DNA from: Gymnopilus junonius | Taxonomy: Eukaryota > Basidiomycota > Agaricomycetes > Agaricales > Galerinaceae | Direction of reading: 5' to 3' | Length of the DNA stretch: 20,086 nucleotides | Assembly (NCBI GenBank): GCA_015501075.1 | Contig: JADNYJ010000574.1 | Coordinates: 1 to 20,086 of the forward strand | Notes under the pieces: generated by a model | Database searches by the model: none | The model's input: the letters and a program-made list of their open reading frames with translations, nothing else | What the model was told of the DNA's origin: nothing | Shown here: piece by piece, positions 8,230 to 18,324 of the stretch | Position numbering within the stretch: position 1 is the first letter of the stretch | Layout: each line of letters opens with the position of its first letter | Translations under genes and position numbers: made by a program

Positions 8230-9804
8230 TCAACGCTTCCGCTTCCCACCAACGGTCCCATCTACATCCATACCCATATGCCCCCCACCCCCACCTTCAA
8301 TCTCCCCATCAGGACCGACGACAATCCCGTGCTGCGACAAATCAATGATCATATCGTCCGCTTCATCAGTGAGTGGAAGGGGCAGGGACACTCTATCCCC
8401 TCCTCCTCCTCCACCAGCACCACTGCCCCCAACGTGTGGGGCACCCCCACTTCGTCTGAAAGCCCTAGTCCTGTTGTTAGCCGATATACCGAGCCCGAGC
8501 CCTGTACCCCCCTCACCCTCCACCTCCGTCTCAGCACCGGCCTCACCACGCACGCCTAAATTTGAATTCGAGCGGGACCCATGTCCCCCCGATCCAAGGC
8601 CAAGATCATGTTCATGTTCATGGTCATGTCCTAAATCCGAGTGAGGCGGGGACTCGACGTCCACATCGAGCATCATATCAGGGGTATCCTTGCCGCCATC
8701 CTCTGCGTCGGCATCCGCGTCAGCGTCTGCTTCCACATCGGCGTCTTCTTCGTATTCAATCTCGACTTCGACATCTTCTTCCAGGTCTGCGAATGTCCGG
8801 CATAAGGGGCAGGAGAAGGCGGGGTGGTGCGATTCGAGGAGGGCCGGATGCATTTGTAGTGGAATGTGTGGGAGCAGGGGGCGATGAAGAGGGCTTGACG
8901 GATGGTGACGCTGAATAGGCCTAGATAAAGGGAGGGGAGGTAAGATGGGAGGCAAGTGAGGAGGTAAAGGGGGGGCTTACAAATGCAACAGTCTGGAATT
9001 TGAGGTTTGCCAGAGGCGGGTAATTTCACTGCTGCTGATGTAGCAGGCTGTTTGCCTGCGCTGGTAGGCAGTGCGAGAGATTTGAGATTTTTAAGAGCAG
9101 TAGTACTACGATCGCCGTCAGCGAGAGAGGTCAAGCTAAAAAGATGCAGAGACGTACTTGAAAGCATTCGCATGAGCTTGCCACTCCCTCCCGATCTCAA
9201 CCCTGATCTTTACACTCTTATAGATATCCTCAGCCCCACCTTGATAATCAACACCAAGCTGGAGAATATCGCCGTCCTTCAACTGGAACGGCCTCGACTC
9301 GGTATTCGCAGGGCTCAGCCTGACATGGTTCAAAAACGTCCCCGAGCTGCTCTTGGTGTCCTTGACGAAAAACCGACCTCCACTCTCCACCCATATCTCA
9401 GCGTGGGTCCTCGAGACGACTTTGGAGCGGAATGCGAGCTTGTTGGAGCCCAGGGCATTGACGGCTGCGAGCCCGAGCCCCGATCGGTCGGTGAAGCGAC
9501 CGATGCGGAGGGCTGGGTCACCCTCCTTGAGATCCCGACCGATGGCATCGAATCGGAGAGAACGGCGTGTGTCGAGATGGGGGACGAGGCGGATGCGATG
9601 GCCGCCATTGGGGCCTGTGGGAGCAGCAGCAGCAGCAGGTGGGAGGGGGGCACCACTGGATGAGGAAGCAGCGGCTGGTTGGCCATTACGGTTGTTGTTG
9701 TTCGTTCCCAGGGCAGCAGCAGCAGTGGCAGAGGCGGATATGACGGGAGGAGCGGCAGGAGCAGGCTGGGCGACGTTGCCTGCTGATCGTCGTCGGCGCA
9801 GCAT
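8230..9804 (-). CDS. FHA-RING E3 ubiquitin ligase (Dma1/Dma2-like), frameshifted in the RING
   Basis: Exons on the minus strand: one ending at 9158 that carries the FHA domain, then 9105..8981, then 8920..8230. The introns are 52 nt (9157..9106) and 60 nt (8980..8921). Counting from the ATG at 9804, the FHA domain spans about residues 70-205, with RIGRF near 100, SRTH at 131-134, SSGT at 153-156 and N159. A RING-H2 follows: C255-x2-C258, C273-S-H275, H278 and C281. Then the frame breaks: a one-base shortfall in the C-run at 8843..8841 separates KCIRP from LLESHHPAFSCPLC, which holds the last two zinc ligands. The shifted frame continues into an acidic D/E-rich and Gly-rich tail ending GGKRKR at 8230. 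Dma-type ligases bind phosphothreonine through FHA and act in mitotic checkpoint control. The frame is open upstream to 10137 without any ATG and reads like coding (QKFLTVTYTGQHGPAPPRPF), so the true 5' end is unresolved. Confidence 0.82.
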
Positions 9805-10137
9805 GGAGGAGATGTTCAAGCCCGAGGGAAGGTTGGAGTTGTTGTTATTGGAGGCCTGGCTGGCAAAAGGGCCGCTGTAAGGTGCTATTGTGCGGCGGCG
9901 TGCGCTGATGGCGTTGGGAGAGGGCGGCTGGGCGGCGATGCTGGCGAAAGGTCGCGGTGGAGCAGGTCCGTGTTGACCTGTATATGTGACTGTGAGGAAT
10001 TTCTGGGTCTGCCCCGCAGGAAGGACCCCAAAATAGTTGTCCGTGTCGGGGGCGACTCGTTCCCCGCAGCTGCATGCCCCTCCATTCGAGTAGCCGTCGT
10101 CGTCGTCGTCGTGAGAGGGGGTGGTGGGTGGTATAGA
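9805..10137 (-). other. Probable N-terminal coding extension of the FHA-RING gene, start not found
   Basis: The FHA frame stays open from 9804 back to a TGA at 10140..10138, about 111 codons, without an ATG. Its translation contains five Asp from a GTC repeat (10096-10110), then FLTVTYTGQHGPAPPRPF and RRRTIAPYSGPF just before the SSMLRRRRSAG segment, which looks like real protein rather than noise. ATGs at 10085 and 10076 are in other frames. Either an upstream exon supplies the start, a small intron or frameshift joins one of these ATGs, or translation begins at 9804. Confidence 0.4.
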
Positions 10138-10257
10138 TCAAGAGCACAGTCCGTTTCTGGCAGTTACAGGGGTCCCTCCTTTCCAACTACTTGTCCTCGC
10201 TGCGTATGTCAAAGAAAAAGCAAATCAGGCGCTGGATGTCGACTGTCCAAGGAGGAG

Positions 10258-10566
10258 ATGTCTATAACCGAAAAAAGCGCGTGGTCCAAGTTTGCAGGTA
10301 TGTACATTCCATCTCTCCTTTTTTTTTCTTTTCTCTTCTTTTTTTTTTCATTGGCAGATCTCATCATCAGCCCTGTCAGCTGTACCCGTGCTAACGAACT
10401 ATCGGAAATTATCGCATCCACCACTCGTATACACGAATCGCTCGGGGTCACACTCGGTCAGCCAATACTCATTACACAAGGGATCGGCTGCAGCGTGGAA
10501 GCCCAGTCATCTGTCAGGCAGGTCCCGAATCCATCTCCTTCCTTATCGATGGCCCCGCCTAGCTAG
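10258..10566 (+). CDS. Small two-exon candidate gene, unknown function
   Basis: Exon 1 is 10258..10297 and exon 2 is 10358..10566, with a 60-nt intron (10298..10357) that begins GTATGT, carries two long T tracts and ends TTGGCAG. The product would be 82 residues, starting MSITEKSAWSKFAD and including TRANELSEIIASTTRIHESL and GVTLGQPILITQGIGC. The intron length is a multiple of three and contains no stop, so the unspliced frame stays open too and would add a Phe-rich stretch; the splice signals argue that it is removed. I recognise no family. The Pro/Ser-rich end after residue 65 may be read-through past an unseen splice site. The gene points away from the FHA-RING gene, about 120 bp or more beyond that gene's open frame, so the two may share a divergent promoter. 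Confidence 0.42.
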   Translation: MSITEKSAWSKFAGMYIPSLLFFSFLFFFFSLADLIISPVSCTRANELSEIIASTTRIHESLGVTLGQPILITQGIGCSVEAQSSVRQVPNPSPSLSMAPPS

Positions 10567-13027
10567 GCGCGTGGCCTAAAACACTTGACATTTCTCACAA
10601 CGTCCCTATTCCGCCGGAGGCGCAACGCTCAGTGTAAGAGGTCTCGGTCTTCCCCTCTTTCCTTGTACAGCTACAGTAACGCGATGGGTCCGTCCGTATT
10701 CAGCGACCTTGCCGGGTTTCATGGCTTGCCTCTTACGCTCTGTCCAATTCTTACTCTGTGGGGTATTATCTATCAGTAGTGCAGCACAAGACCCGTAGAT
10801 CCGATGCCAGCTCCCGGGCCAGGTCTAACTAGCGCCTTCATTCTCCATTGGTCGGATCTTAATGCCTCCTTCATTCTAGTATCTACCAGTCTTAACATTC
10901 GTTTATGGGTTGACTGCGCTCGCTCCTCGACTTGACGTTGACATCACGCATTCCAGAACATACCAATGCTGAGTTCCGAGTGCCGAAAACCCCAGATATA
11001 CGCTACCATGGTAGTCCAATCAGGCCAATAGATTCTTTAAATCGTGTTGGTTGTCCTGAATCCTGATTCGCAACTCGCAAACACACATGCCTACTCTAGA
11101 CTCTAGGAGTATCTCTATTTTAATTTATGCTGGCGCTATTCCTGGGCATCGCAGTTCGAACTTGTAACCTGTCGACATCACTGATGTCACTGACGACTTC
11201 AGTTCCTTACGTACTCATAGTACCTCCTCCAACTCCTACTCCTCAATAAATCAATTTGATTCAATTGAACTCGACTTCGGCTATATTAATATGTATGTAC
11301 CTTTCATCTCGAGCTCAATGATGAATTCATTGACGACTTTGGTGTTTTTTTTCTTCAGGGTTCAGGATCCCCGGCAATTCGCGTTCAATCGTTTTATCTC
11401 TCACCTTACTTCGTTAGACCCCAGGGTCATCAGCGCGCGTCAACGAAGCGCCGCGCCCTCTTAGCCTCATGTTGTTCGACATGAACATGGACGTCGACAT
11501 GTACACACATCTCAGACCGACTGCGTGCGTCGGAGCGTCGGAGCGTGGGGGCGGTGTTTCAGAACCATCTTGATGTAGCAAACCACATTGTATTTGCATC
11601 GTATGCATTGTAAATTGTAACACTACATATCAAATTCAATTCATACGCTCCAACTCCACATCCACATCCAGCCGCCGACCTTGTCGCATTTCTGATTCTG
11701 AAGGCAGGTGGATCTACATATGCGTGTGTACTGACTGGTATTTAGTAAGTCATAGTGCGTCGATGTTTCTTATATACAGTATTATGTTATGTTATGTTAC
11801 CTTAACTACTTGCTTGTTTGCAACATGTACTATTTCCTTATCGTTTCGGATTTGAGAGGCCACATGGCTTATAGAGTATGTACTATATGATACCTTCCGC
11901 ATAGGTGAATGGTTTTCGTTGTAGCTTCATCTTTGCCTTTTGACTTTTAAATTGGACTTTCAAATACTGTTTTGACATTGCAGGGTTATGGGATTATGAA
12001 GCACATGGCGGAGCATTGAAAGTTAGTCTTTTAGTCTTTCAATTTTTTTCAATTTGCCACCCTGCCTGCATTCAAGTCGAATACGATGAGAAACGTATGT
12101 ATCTAACCCTCACTTCACTTCTACTTAGAGCTTGTTGATTATGATATATCATATCCACCCATGCTTTGGCTAGACTAGCCTCTAGTCGCGAATCATGAAT
12201 CAAATCTATCAGTGATTAAGCTTAGTCGTCGAGGATACTTACTTCCATTGGGTTGTATCTACTATTTATCTCCTTTAACAAGTATTCCCCTACAAGATTT
12301 GCAAGTCCGCGACGCTCGTATAAACCTTTAATGCGACGATAGCGCGAAAGACAAGTAGACCGAACCCCCGGCCTTTCCTACTAGTACCCTCGACTTTGTA
12401 CGCCGGATACCAGCAATAGCCTTTGTAAATAGCCTAGAGACCTACTCCGACTAATTATGAGGTCCAGCTATATTCCGATCGCGAGTCCGAACAATAGCTC
12501 TAATTGTGCATTGTCCTCCTCGTAGTAGGCTCATACTCGCTGTGTTAACCATCGGGAAATTGAGGTACTGCACTTTTTGCTGCTCACCAATACGTTCGAA
12601 CATGTACAATCAGCTCATCTTCTCCAGATGACCCCTTCCCATCTACACGCAGACGGTAAGTGAGTTCGGAGCCCCAATTTACTCCCGTGGCAAATTTTGG
12701 CTGAGCTTGCCTTTTATAGAACAATAAGCTATTTTTAGAACACCTAGTACAAACCTCGCTTGTTATTTTTGTTTGGTCACCACGGTCGTCCTAGGCCAAC
12801 ATCAACAAAACAGATGGGATGGGTGGCTATTGTGGTTGCTAATGTTGAGCGTGGCCCACTGTGACGCGATGAACAACGAACGACTCTTCTTGTTCCTGTT
12901 GTTCTTGTTCCCACTCTTCCTTTCTTTCAACTTCAAGTTCTCCCTTCATCTTCTGAGTTCTCGAGCTCGAATCTCTTTCCTTGACGCGCCCCACTGCCTT
13001 GTAGATTGGGATACTGGGATACGGAGG
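10567..13027. other. Long intergenic region, no supported gene
   Basis: About 2.5 kb without a convincing gene on either strand; no open frame reaches 75 codons before the one that leads into the 13028 gene. It contains a short (ATGTT)n stretch near 11784-11799 and AT-rich segments. The part just before 13028 is the presumed promoter of the secreted-protein gene, with a weak TATA-like TTTTATAG near 12713. Confidence 0.4.
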
Positions 13028-13494
13028 ATGAACGTCAACGCCAACTCTAGATTCTGCCGAGTCATTTCTCTCTTCAAGCTCTTCGCTGTCGTACTATTCT
13101 GTATGACTTGCCTACTTGACGGTGCTTCCGCTCGCCCTCACGATCACGATCAAATTGCCCGTGCACGAAGAGAACTGGAGATGACGAAAACAGAAGCAAT
13201 GGGAATGGGGACGGGTATGAAGAGGACACTCGAGAGAGCTACGAGGATAGAGCCAGCGCAACCTGAACCTGAGCTTCGGACGAATGCGGCTCGTATGGCT
13301 GCTGGTTTACCACCGTTGAGACCGAAGAAATTGTACTACCGTCATCGCCCATCACACGTCCGAGGTATGTTTTATCAATTTTTTGTGTTTTATCATCGAT
13401 ACTTACATTGATATTCTTTTGTATAGTAGATTCACCATCGTCCGTTGTGCCTTCACCTTCTCTCACACTCGTATTACCGACGCAAAAGGACTGA
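13028..13494 (+). CDS. Small secreted protein with RMAAGLPPLRP motif, function unknown
   Basis: Exons 13028..13364 and 13427..13494 are joined over a 62-nt intron (GTATGT...GTATAG); the phases agree and give 134 residues ending at TGA. Residues 1-36 form a signal peptide: a basic start, the core LFAVVLFCMTCLL and a likely cleavage after GASA. The mature part is rich in Arg, Glu and Met, starts RPHDHDQ and contains ELRTNAARMAAGLPPLRPKK. The short 'TNAxRMAxGLPPLxP' block recurs, as I recall, in many small secreted proteins of Agaricomycetes without known function. The tail is Ser/Pro/Val-rich. The frame is open upstream to 12773, but the ATG at 13028 gives the best signal peptide. No cysteine pattern remains in the mature part, so it does not look like a disulphide-stabilised effector. 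Confidence 0.65.
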
Positions 13495-14569
13495 AATACC
13501 ATTCACCCCCGTATACACCTCCCCCGTTTCGTGCTCTCCGCGTCAGATGTCACCCTTACTATTGATGGGCCCAGAAAGGCGCTCGTAATTTTATTCAACT
13601 GCCACCACCAACAATAGACCTCGCCGCCATTTATTCATCCACTTATCCATACGACTTTCACGAACTCCCGTCGCGGAGCAGCTGAGCTGCTAATTGTTGT
13701 CCCTCGCCAGCTTTTACCGTCATTATTGTTGAAAAACGAACCGAACTTAGGATAGTTGCTCATGGCTAGATCTCATATTATCAATGTACTACTATGTACA
13801 ACAGTCATTCCTTTCCCTTTTTTTGGTTTTTCCTTTACTTTTACTGTATCAATTAGGGTGCATGGTTACATACTCATGGTTTAGAATGTATAGAACGGCT
13901 TACTCAGTTATTTTATTCGCCCGTGTTTCTGTAAATTATAATCTATCTTGGCGGATATTTAGCTATTCGGGGATCGTTGGTGCTGAGCATTCCATCCTAT
14001 ATACGGTACCTTTCAGACCCTTAAGCTTTAAGTTTCGGTCAAAGACTAACTCATCCGTGAAGAACGGTAGCGGAATTTTGGATGACAATAATTACCGATT
14101 TAAAATTGAAGTATGTGCCATTGCCTCTGTCCGATTTTGTTAAGCGACCGCCTAGATGAATACGGGTATTAATTGAAGTGGAAGTCGATACAACATTGCA
14201 ACTCATATTTTACCTCATATGCATCCATTATTCGCATCGAAGGTCAGGCCTTAGAGTGGGGGACACGTGAACCGCTCCAAAAGTAACTTCAACTCGGACA
14301 TCAATCCAGGCTGCCTTTCATTTTATGCATTAACCGCACACCCTCCAAATAACCCCTGGCATACGACTCAATGCGTTCCTCCACGTGTACTCAGGGTTAA
14401 TTGACCTATGACTAGTTGACTCGCTATGACCGCTATAAGGCGACTGGCCCCCTCCTGTTCTCTCCGGACTAGTCTGAGACCATAACTGCTCGAGGACCTA
14501 CTTGAGTTCACCAGGACGAGAAGTCTCGACATTGCTTACTCGCACGTATTTCTGCTGAACGGGGGCTCG
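13495..14569. other. Intergenic region, no supported gene
   Basis: A 119-codon plus-strand frame at 13784-14143 is AT-rich and hydrophobic but has no recognisable family or splice context, so I leave it uncalled. Words near 14396-14450 (CCTATGACTAGTTGACTCGC) resemble the degenerate repeat units at 6.3-7.3 kb. Confidence 0.4.
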
Positions 14570-15287
14570 ATGTGGCTCGGATTCATCTCTTCTGCATTCT
14601 TCCTGCTTTCACTGGCTGTGGAACGGTCTTCAGGCAAAGTTACACTCGACTGTCTGCCGTTCAACTTCACTCTTGCGGCACTCAACACCACATTGCCGAA
14701 TGTAAATAACACTGGCGCTCCTCTGGTCCTTGGGCAAAATGGTAAACTTATAATTTAAAACTGATAAATAAAAAGCTTACCTCATTTCAATGACTTGGGA
14801 TTAGGTGCAAGCACTGGAATAGAATTCCACGTAACATCAGTTCGTAATATCCGAGAAACTCCCTTGGATAACAAGCGGTACTTACGGTACATTCCAGACA
14901 TACGCCTCGTACCCCTATAACGATTACCCATCTATCGGATTGGTTGATGGTACCTTGCGAGCTTATTGGAGGGGTGGAAGTTGGTCAACCAACGCGACGG
15001 ATGTGACGAGTGGTAATCCTGGCAATACTCTCGAATGGATCACCACGACTATCTATGCACAACCTGCTCCCAAGATATTTTCGGCTATCCGACTGCCTGC
15101 GTACGAACGTCCAGTACTTGCAGCCCATGGGTTTCATAACCTCTGGTCTTTATGCCCCTTTCCTGGACCGCTTCCGCAGACGAATATAATCTTCAATGTG
15201 TCTGCCGACATTCAGTCACCTCCACCTTTTCCGTTATTCGACCCCGCTGGGTGCTATGGTGTTGTCGTTACTATACTTGCGGTTTGA
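14570..15287 (+). pseudogene. Secreted glycoprotein-like gene, interrupted by a frameshift
   Basis: Exon 1 is 14570..14741. A 63-nt intron (14742..14804, GTAAAC...GGATTAG) leads to exon 2, 14805..15287. The N terminus MWLGFISSAFFLLSLAVERS is a signal peptide. Exon 1 ends LVLGQNG and exon 2 begins ASTGIEFHVTS in the same frame. A +1 shift near 14840 is then needed to enter the frame that continues LPWITSGTYGTFQTYASYPY, NDYPSIGLVDGTLRAYWRGG and on to AAHGFHNLWSLCPF, stopping at 15287. Without the shift the exon 2 frame stops at 14918-14920. Several N-glycosylation sequons (NFT, NTT, NNT, NAT, NVS) fit an extracellular protein. I have the impression of a basidiomycete secreted family with conserved ASYPYND and HGFxNxWSLC words but cannot name a function. 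It is either a young pseudogene or carries a sequence error. Confidence 0.6.
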
Positions 15288-15702
15288 AAGTGGTAAGTCT
15301 TCAGCTAACTTGCACATTTTAATATTGACTATTAAACAGCGTCCTTTTGCACAGTCCACTACGAAGTGAATGGAGATACTCGAGTGCATATTTTCGGGCA
15401 GAAGGCCTCTCACTTTCATCTTCGGAGAAGTCATTTACTGCACTACAGTGTTGTAATAGAAATAATTCCGTTTCTTCGATAGGATCCTCCTTCAAATCAA
15501 TGAGTCTTAGGTTACCCGGATCATTCTTCCCTTGCAAATGAGTGCAGCGCACAGGTGTTGATGCGGCTTTACTGCCCGGAACAAGGATATATTACATGGT
15601 CTCTATCTCTATAATCTATGAATTTATTGAAATCTACGCGGCGCGAGTTAGAACGGAAAGGCAAGAAACCCGGTAAGTGGGCGGCAGAAAAACAGAGGAA
15701 GT
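15288..15702. other. Convergent intergenic region
   Basis: This lies between the 3' ends of the secreted-protein gene and the fusion-enzyme gene. A GTAAGT at 15294 and TTAAACAG ending at 15340 look like a small intron in the 3' UTR of the plus-strand gene. Short minus-strand frames at 15234-15552 have no recognisable family. Confidence 0.4.
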
Positions 15703-18260
15703 CTAGATGCTGTTATACTTCACGAGATACCAACCCAAGGCGCGGAGATAGATTTTGAACGGACCGTCCTTCAAGTGTGCTTCCAAGTGAACCCAAGAGT
15801 CTTCAACCATCTGGTGCGCCTCTTCAACACAGGCATCCACAACACCGTAGGCTTCCAGCTTATCGATCACCTTCTGCGTAGTAACATCATCATTGCCGGG
15901 CTTGCCCAGAACCGTCTCCCAAATCCACTGGACTTCGGGCAATGGCATCATCGACGCCGCTTTGGCAATAGGAATGCTAATTTTCCCAGAACGAATGTCA
16001 TCACCTCGACGCTTCAGGACCGTCTTCTTGTTAGCTAATTCAGCTCTCGTTGGGTCACCGACGTGCGACCACCCTCGGATGTCGTAGACATCGTCGATAA
16101 TTTGAAATGCGATACCCATGCGTTCGCAGTGAGTGCTGAGCGCACGTATCTGTGTAGGAGTGGCATCAGAAAAGATGGCTGATATCTTAGCAATGTTGGC
16201 TGCAATAATAGCTGTCTTCATACGGTGAACGGCAAGAACTCGCTTTTCAAGGGTCGAAGGATCCGCGCGACCCGTTAAAACATCTTCCAAGTCGGACAAT
16301 TGTTGTCCAGCGATATCTAGGGCCTGTCCAGCATGCGCAGCCCTCATTGTCTCGAAGAATACCTCATAGATACGGACCATCTTCTCCGGACTCTGTCCGT
16401 CACCAATGACACGTAGGGCGTTCTCAAATGCGAAGTATGCGGCTGTTCCAGCGTTGATCGCTGTCGGGACGCCCCAACGAGTATGCACTGACTCAACTCC
16501 ACGACGCATCGGGCTTTCGTCCTGGATATCGTCGATGATGAGGGAACCTGTATGCAGCAGCTCCATTGCTGCTAGAAGAGGTCGGAATTGCTCCGGGTCA
16601 TCCCTGAAGACTGCAATACACGCTATACTGAGGAAAGAGCGCCACGACTTTCCTCCGCGGTCCGTCAAATGTCGGACAGGAGCAAAGTAATGTTCGTACA
16701 AGACGTCAAGTCGGGCATCTTGGGTAAAACGAAGTGGGGAAAGATAGGTTCCATCGAGAGGCTTTGTCGCCATTTCGGCCTGCGATTGGAAACCCATGAT
16801 CTCCATAGCATGCCTGGAGTCAACGAGGTGGTCTGGATAGAGCTTCGAGACTTCCTTCCCCGTCAAACGACCAATTCGCTTCATATAATTCTCGAATTTC
16901 GTGACGAATTGTGCAGGTACATTCTAATAGTTCTGGTTAATAAACGCCGAACCGTCAGATTGACGAGCAGTCTTACCTCGACGAAACCAAGACCGCTGAC
17001 CGGCGTGCCGTCCATGGTGCCAGTAATAGACACTCTGCCTTCCCAGTATCCTCTCCCGGCACAAAGGGTCCTAAATTCTTGTCTATCAATTGACGCCTCC
17101 ACCAAAACGTCAAGCCCCATTTGTGGCACAACCAGCGTCCATTTCGTTCCGTAATCGTTCAAAGTCATCATGGACGTCCATGTCTGAAGAGGCTCGAAAC
17201 TGTGGTCATCGCACTCAATTCGAGTGCCTTCAGGGGATATAGCGATGGCCCTTTTATCGCGTATAACAAGCTCCCCATTGTAAATATCAGCATCCCAGAG
17301 TGTGTAGACTGTTAAATCCCATCCGTTAGATAGCTGGGCAGATGCCCACTTCCAGGAACTTTCAGTCGATTTGGTTGACCCTTCATACCATTTTCTGATA
17401 CCTCCACCAAATTCGCGATCGTACCATCCCATGGAGTGTTCTGGATCCACTGCCACTGCCGAATTATCGATGCGAATAGTGCCAGAGACGTCGCAGCGTG
17501 GCACAAAGCAGTAGTACATCCCGTCATCTGGACTGACGAGATCACCTTGCACAACACCATTTGCACCATGGCTGACGGGTGGCTTTCGCGGGATAAGGTC
17601 AATCTCCAAGCCGTACGACCCGTCCTCTGCGTTGGCGATGATATGATAGACGTCATCACCATTGCTGTTCTGGTGGCAGGCGACGCTGGCGAGATCCCCA
17701 TATTGAAGGTTGAGGTTCCCATCCAAGGAGACAACGACGTCGCCAGGGATGAAACTGTCAGGCGGAGAGACGTTATCCTCAGACATGACTTCGAGCATGG
17801 CACGCTTGATTAAGGGATCCATTCTAGCCTCTACCTCAAGCATACTACGCATGAGGCCAGCATTGTTATGATCCATGGCGCTTGTGAAGTGATATTTTCC
17901 TTGCGGCGCATTGTCGGAGTCGGAGGCGTCGGCGTCGGCAGGTAGGATGGAGATGGCAAAGTTTAGAAGGTGTGAATGACAGACGCTGTGCTCGACTTCA
18001 CCAGAGGGATGACCATTGAGGCCATTTATTGGGAGAGTATTGGGTGGGATGGTCGGTTTCAGGCTAGTGGTGCGGAAAAAGGCGACAAACGCCGATGCCT
18101 TTCGGCCGTCGACGAGCGACAAGTGGAAGTTGTAGTACCACCATTCCGTGCCGCTCGACTGACGCGGAAGATCGACTTCTGGCATCCTCCGGATGATGGT
18201 ACCGGGAGCAGGCCAGTCGGTATGGTGGGAAATAGCAGCGGCGATGACCTCAGAGGACAT
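15703..18260 (-). CDS. Bifunctional enzyme: AttH/CrtC-like lipocalin domain fused to trans-isoprenyl diphosphate synthase
   Basis: Exons 18260..16977 and 16923..15703 are joined over a 53-nt intron (GTAAGA...CTATTAG) in phase 0 and give 834 residues. Residues 1-428 match the AttH/CrtC-like two-lipocalin fold: GTEWWYYNFHLS at 38-49, EHSMGWYDREFGG at 274-286 and WKWASAQLSNGWDLTVYTLW at 303-322. That fold includes bacterial carotenoid hydratase CrtC and fungal Diels-Alderase-type cyclases. Residues about 440-834 are a full prenyl synthase: GGKSWR at 518-523 (IPP site), first Asp-rich motif DDIQD at 559-563 then RRG at 568-570, second motif DDVYD at 705-709 and GKISIP at 741-746. It condenses IPP with allylic diphosphates; Gly and Ser at -5 and -4 before DDIQD are small, which hints at C20 or longer products. 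The junction runs GLGFVE-NVPAQF. ATG 18260 is the first after the 5' UTR splice; the frame is open upstream but without ATG. Confidence 0.85.
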
Positions 18261-18324
18261 GATGAAATTTAAAAGAAGAGGCGTTGAAATCGGCAAGGGG
18301 CAAGGTCAGAGGAAAACGTCGTAT

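Noticed and set aside
8204..8644. 146-codon plus-strand open frame rich in Pro and Ser
   Set aside because: It is antisense to the Gly/Asp/Glu-rich tail of the FHA-RING gene; the composition is a mirror of that tail.
9007..9880. Overlapping plus-strand open frames of 175 and 218 codons
   Set aside because: They lie antisense to the FHA domain, which has clear motifs and splice sites on the other strand.
10209..10451. 80-codon minus-strand frame with a Lys/Arg-rich stretch as an alternative to the 10258 gene
   Set aside because: The Lys/Arg stretch is simply the reverse of the T-rich intron of the plus-strand model, which has better splice signals.
11140..11190. TTCGAAC word suggesting a tRNA T-loop
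   Set aside because: No five-base T stem, D arm or acceptor stem can be drawn around it on either strand.
13784..14143. 119-codon hydrophobic open frame
   Set aside because: AT-rich chance frame; hydrophobic codons are expected from T-rich sequence, and no start context or homologous motif is visible.
16588..17154. 188-codon plus-strand open frame
   Set aside because: Antisense to the fusion enzyme and runs straight across its intron; no recognisable family.
18261..18296. Upstream extension of the fusion enzyme to 18296
   Set aside because: The codon at 18296 is TTG; the first ATG in the spliced leader is at 18260.
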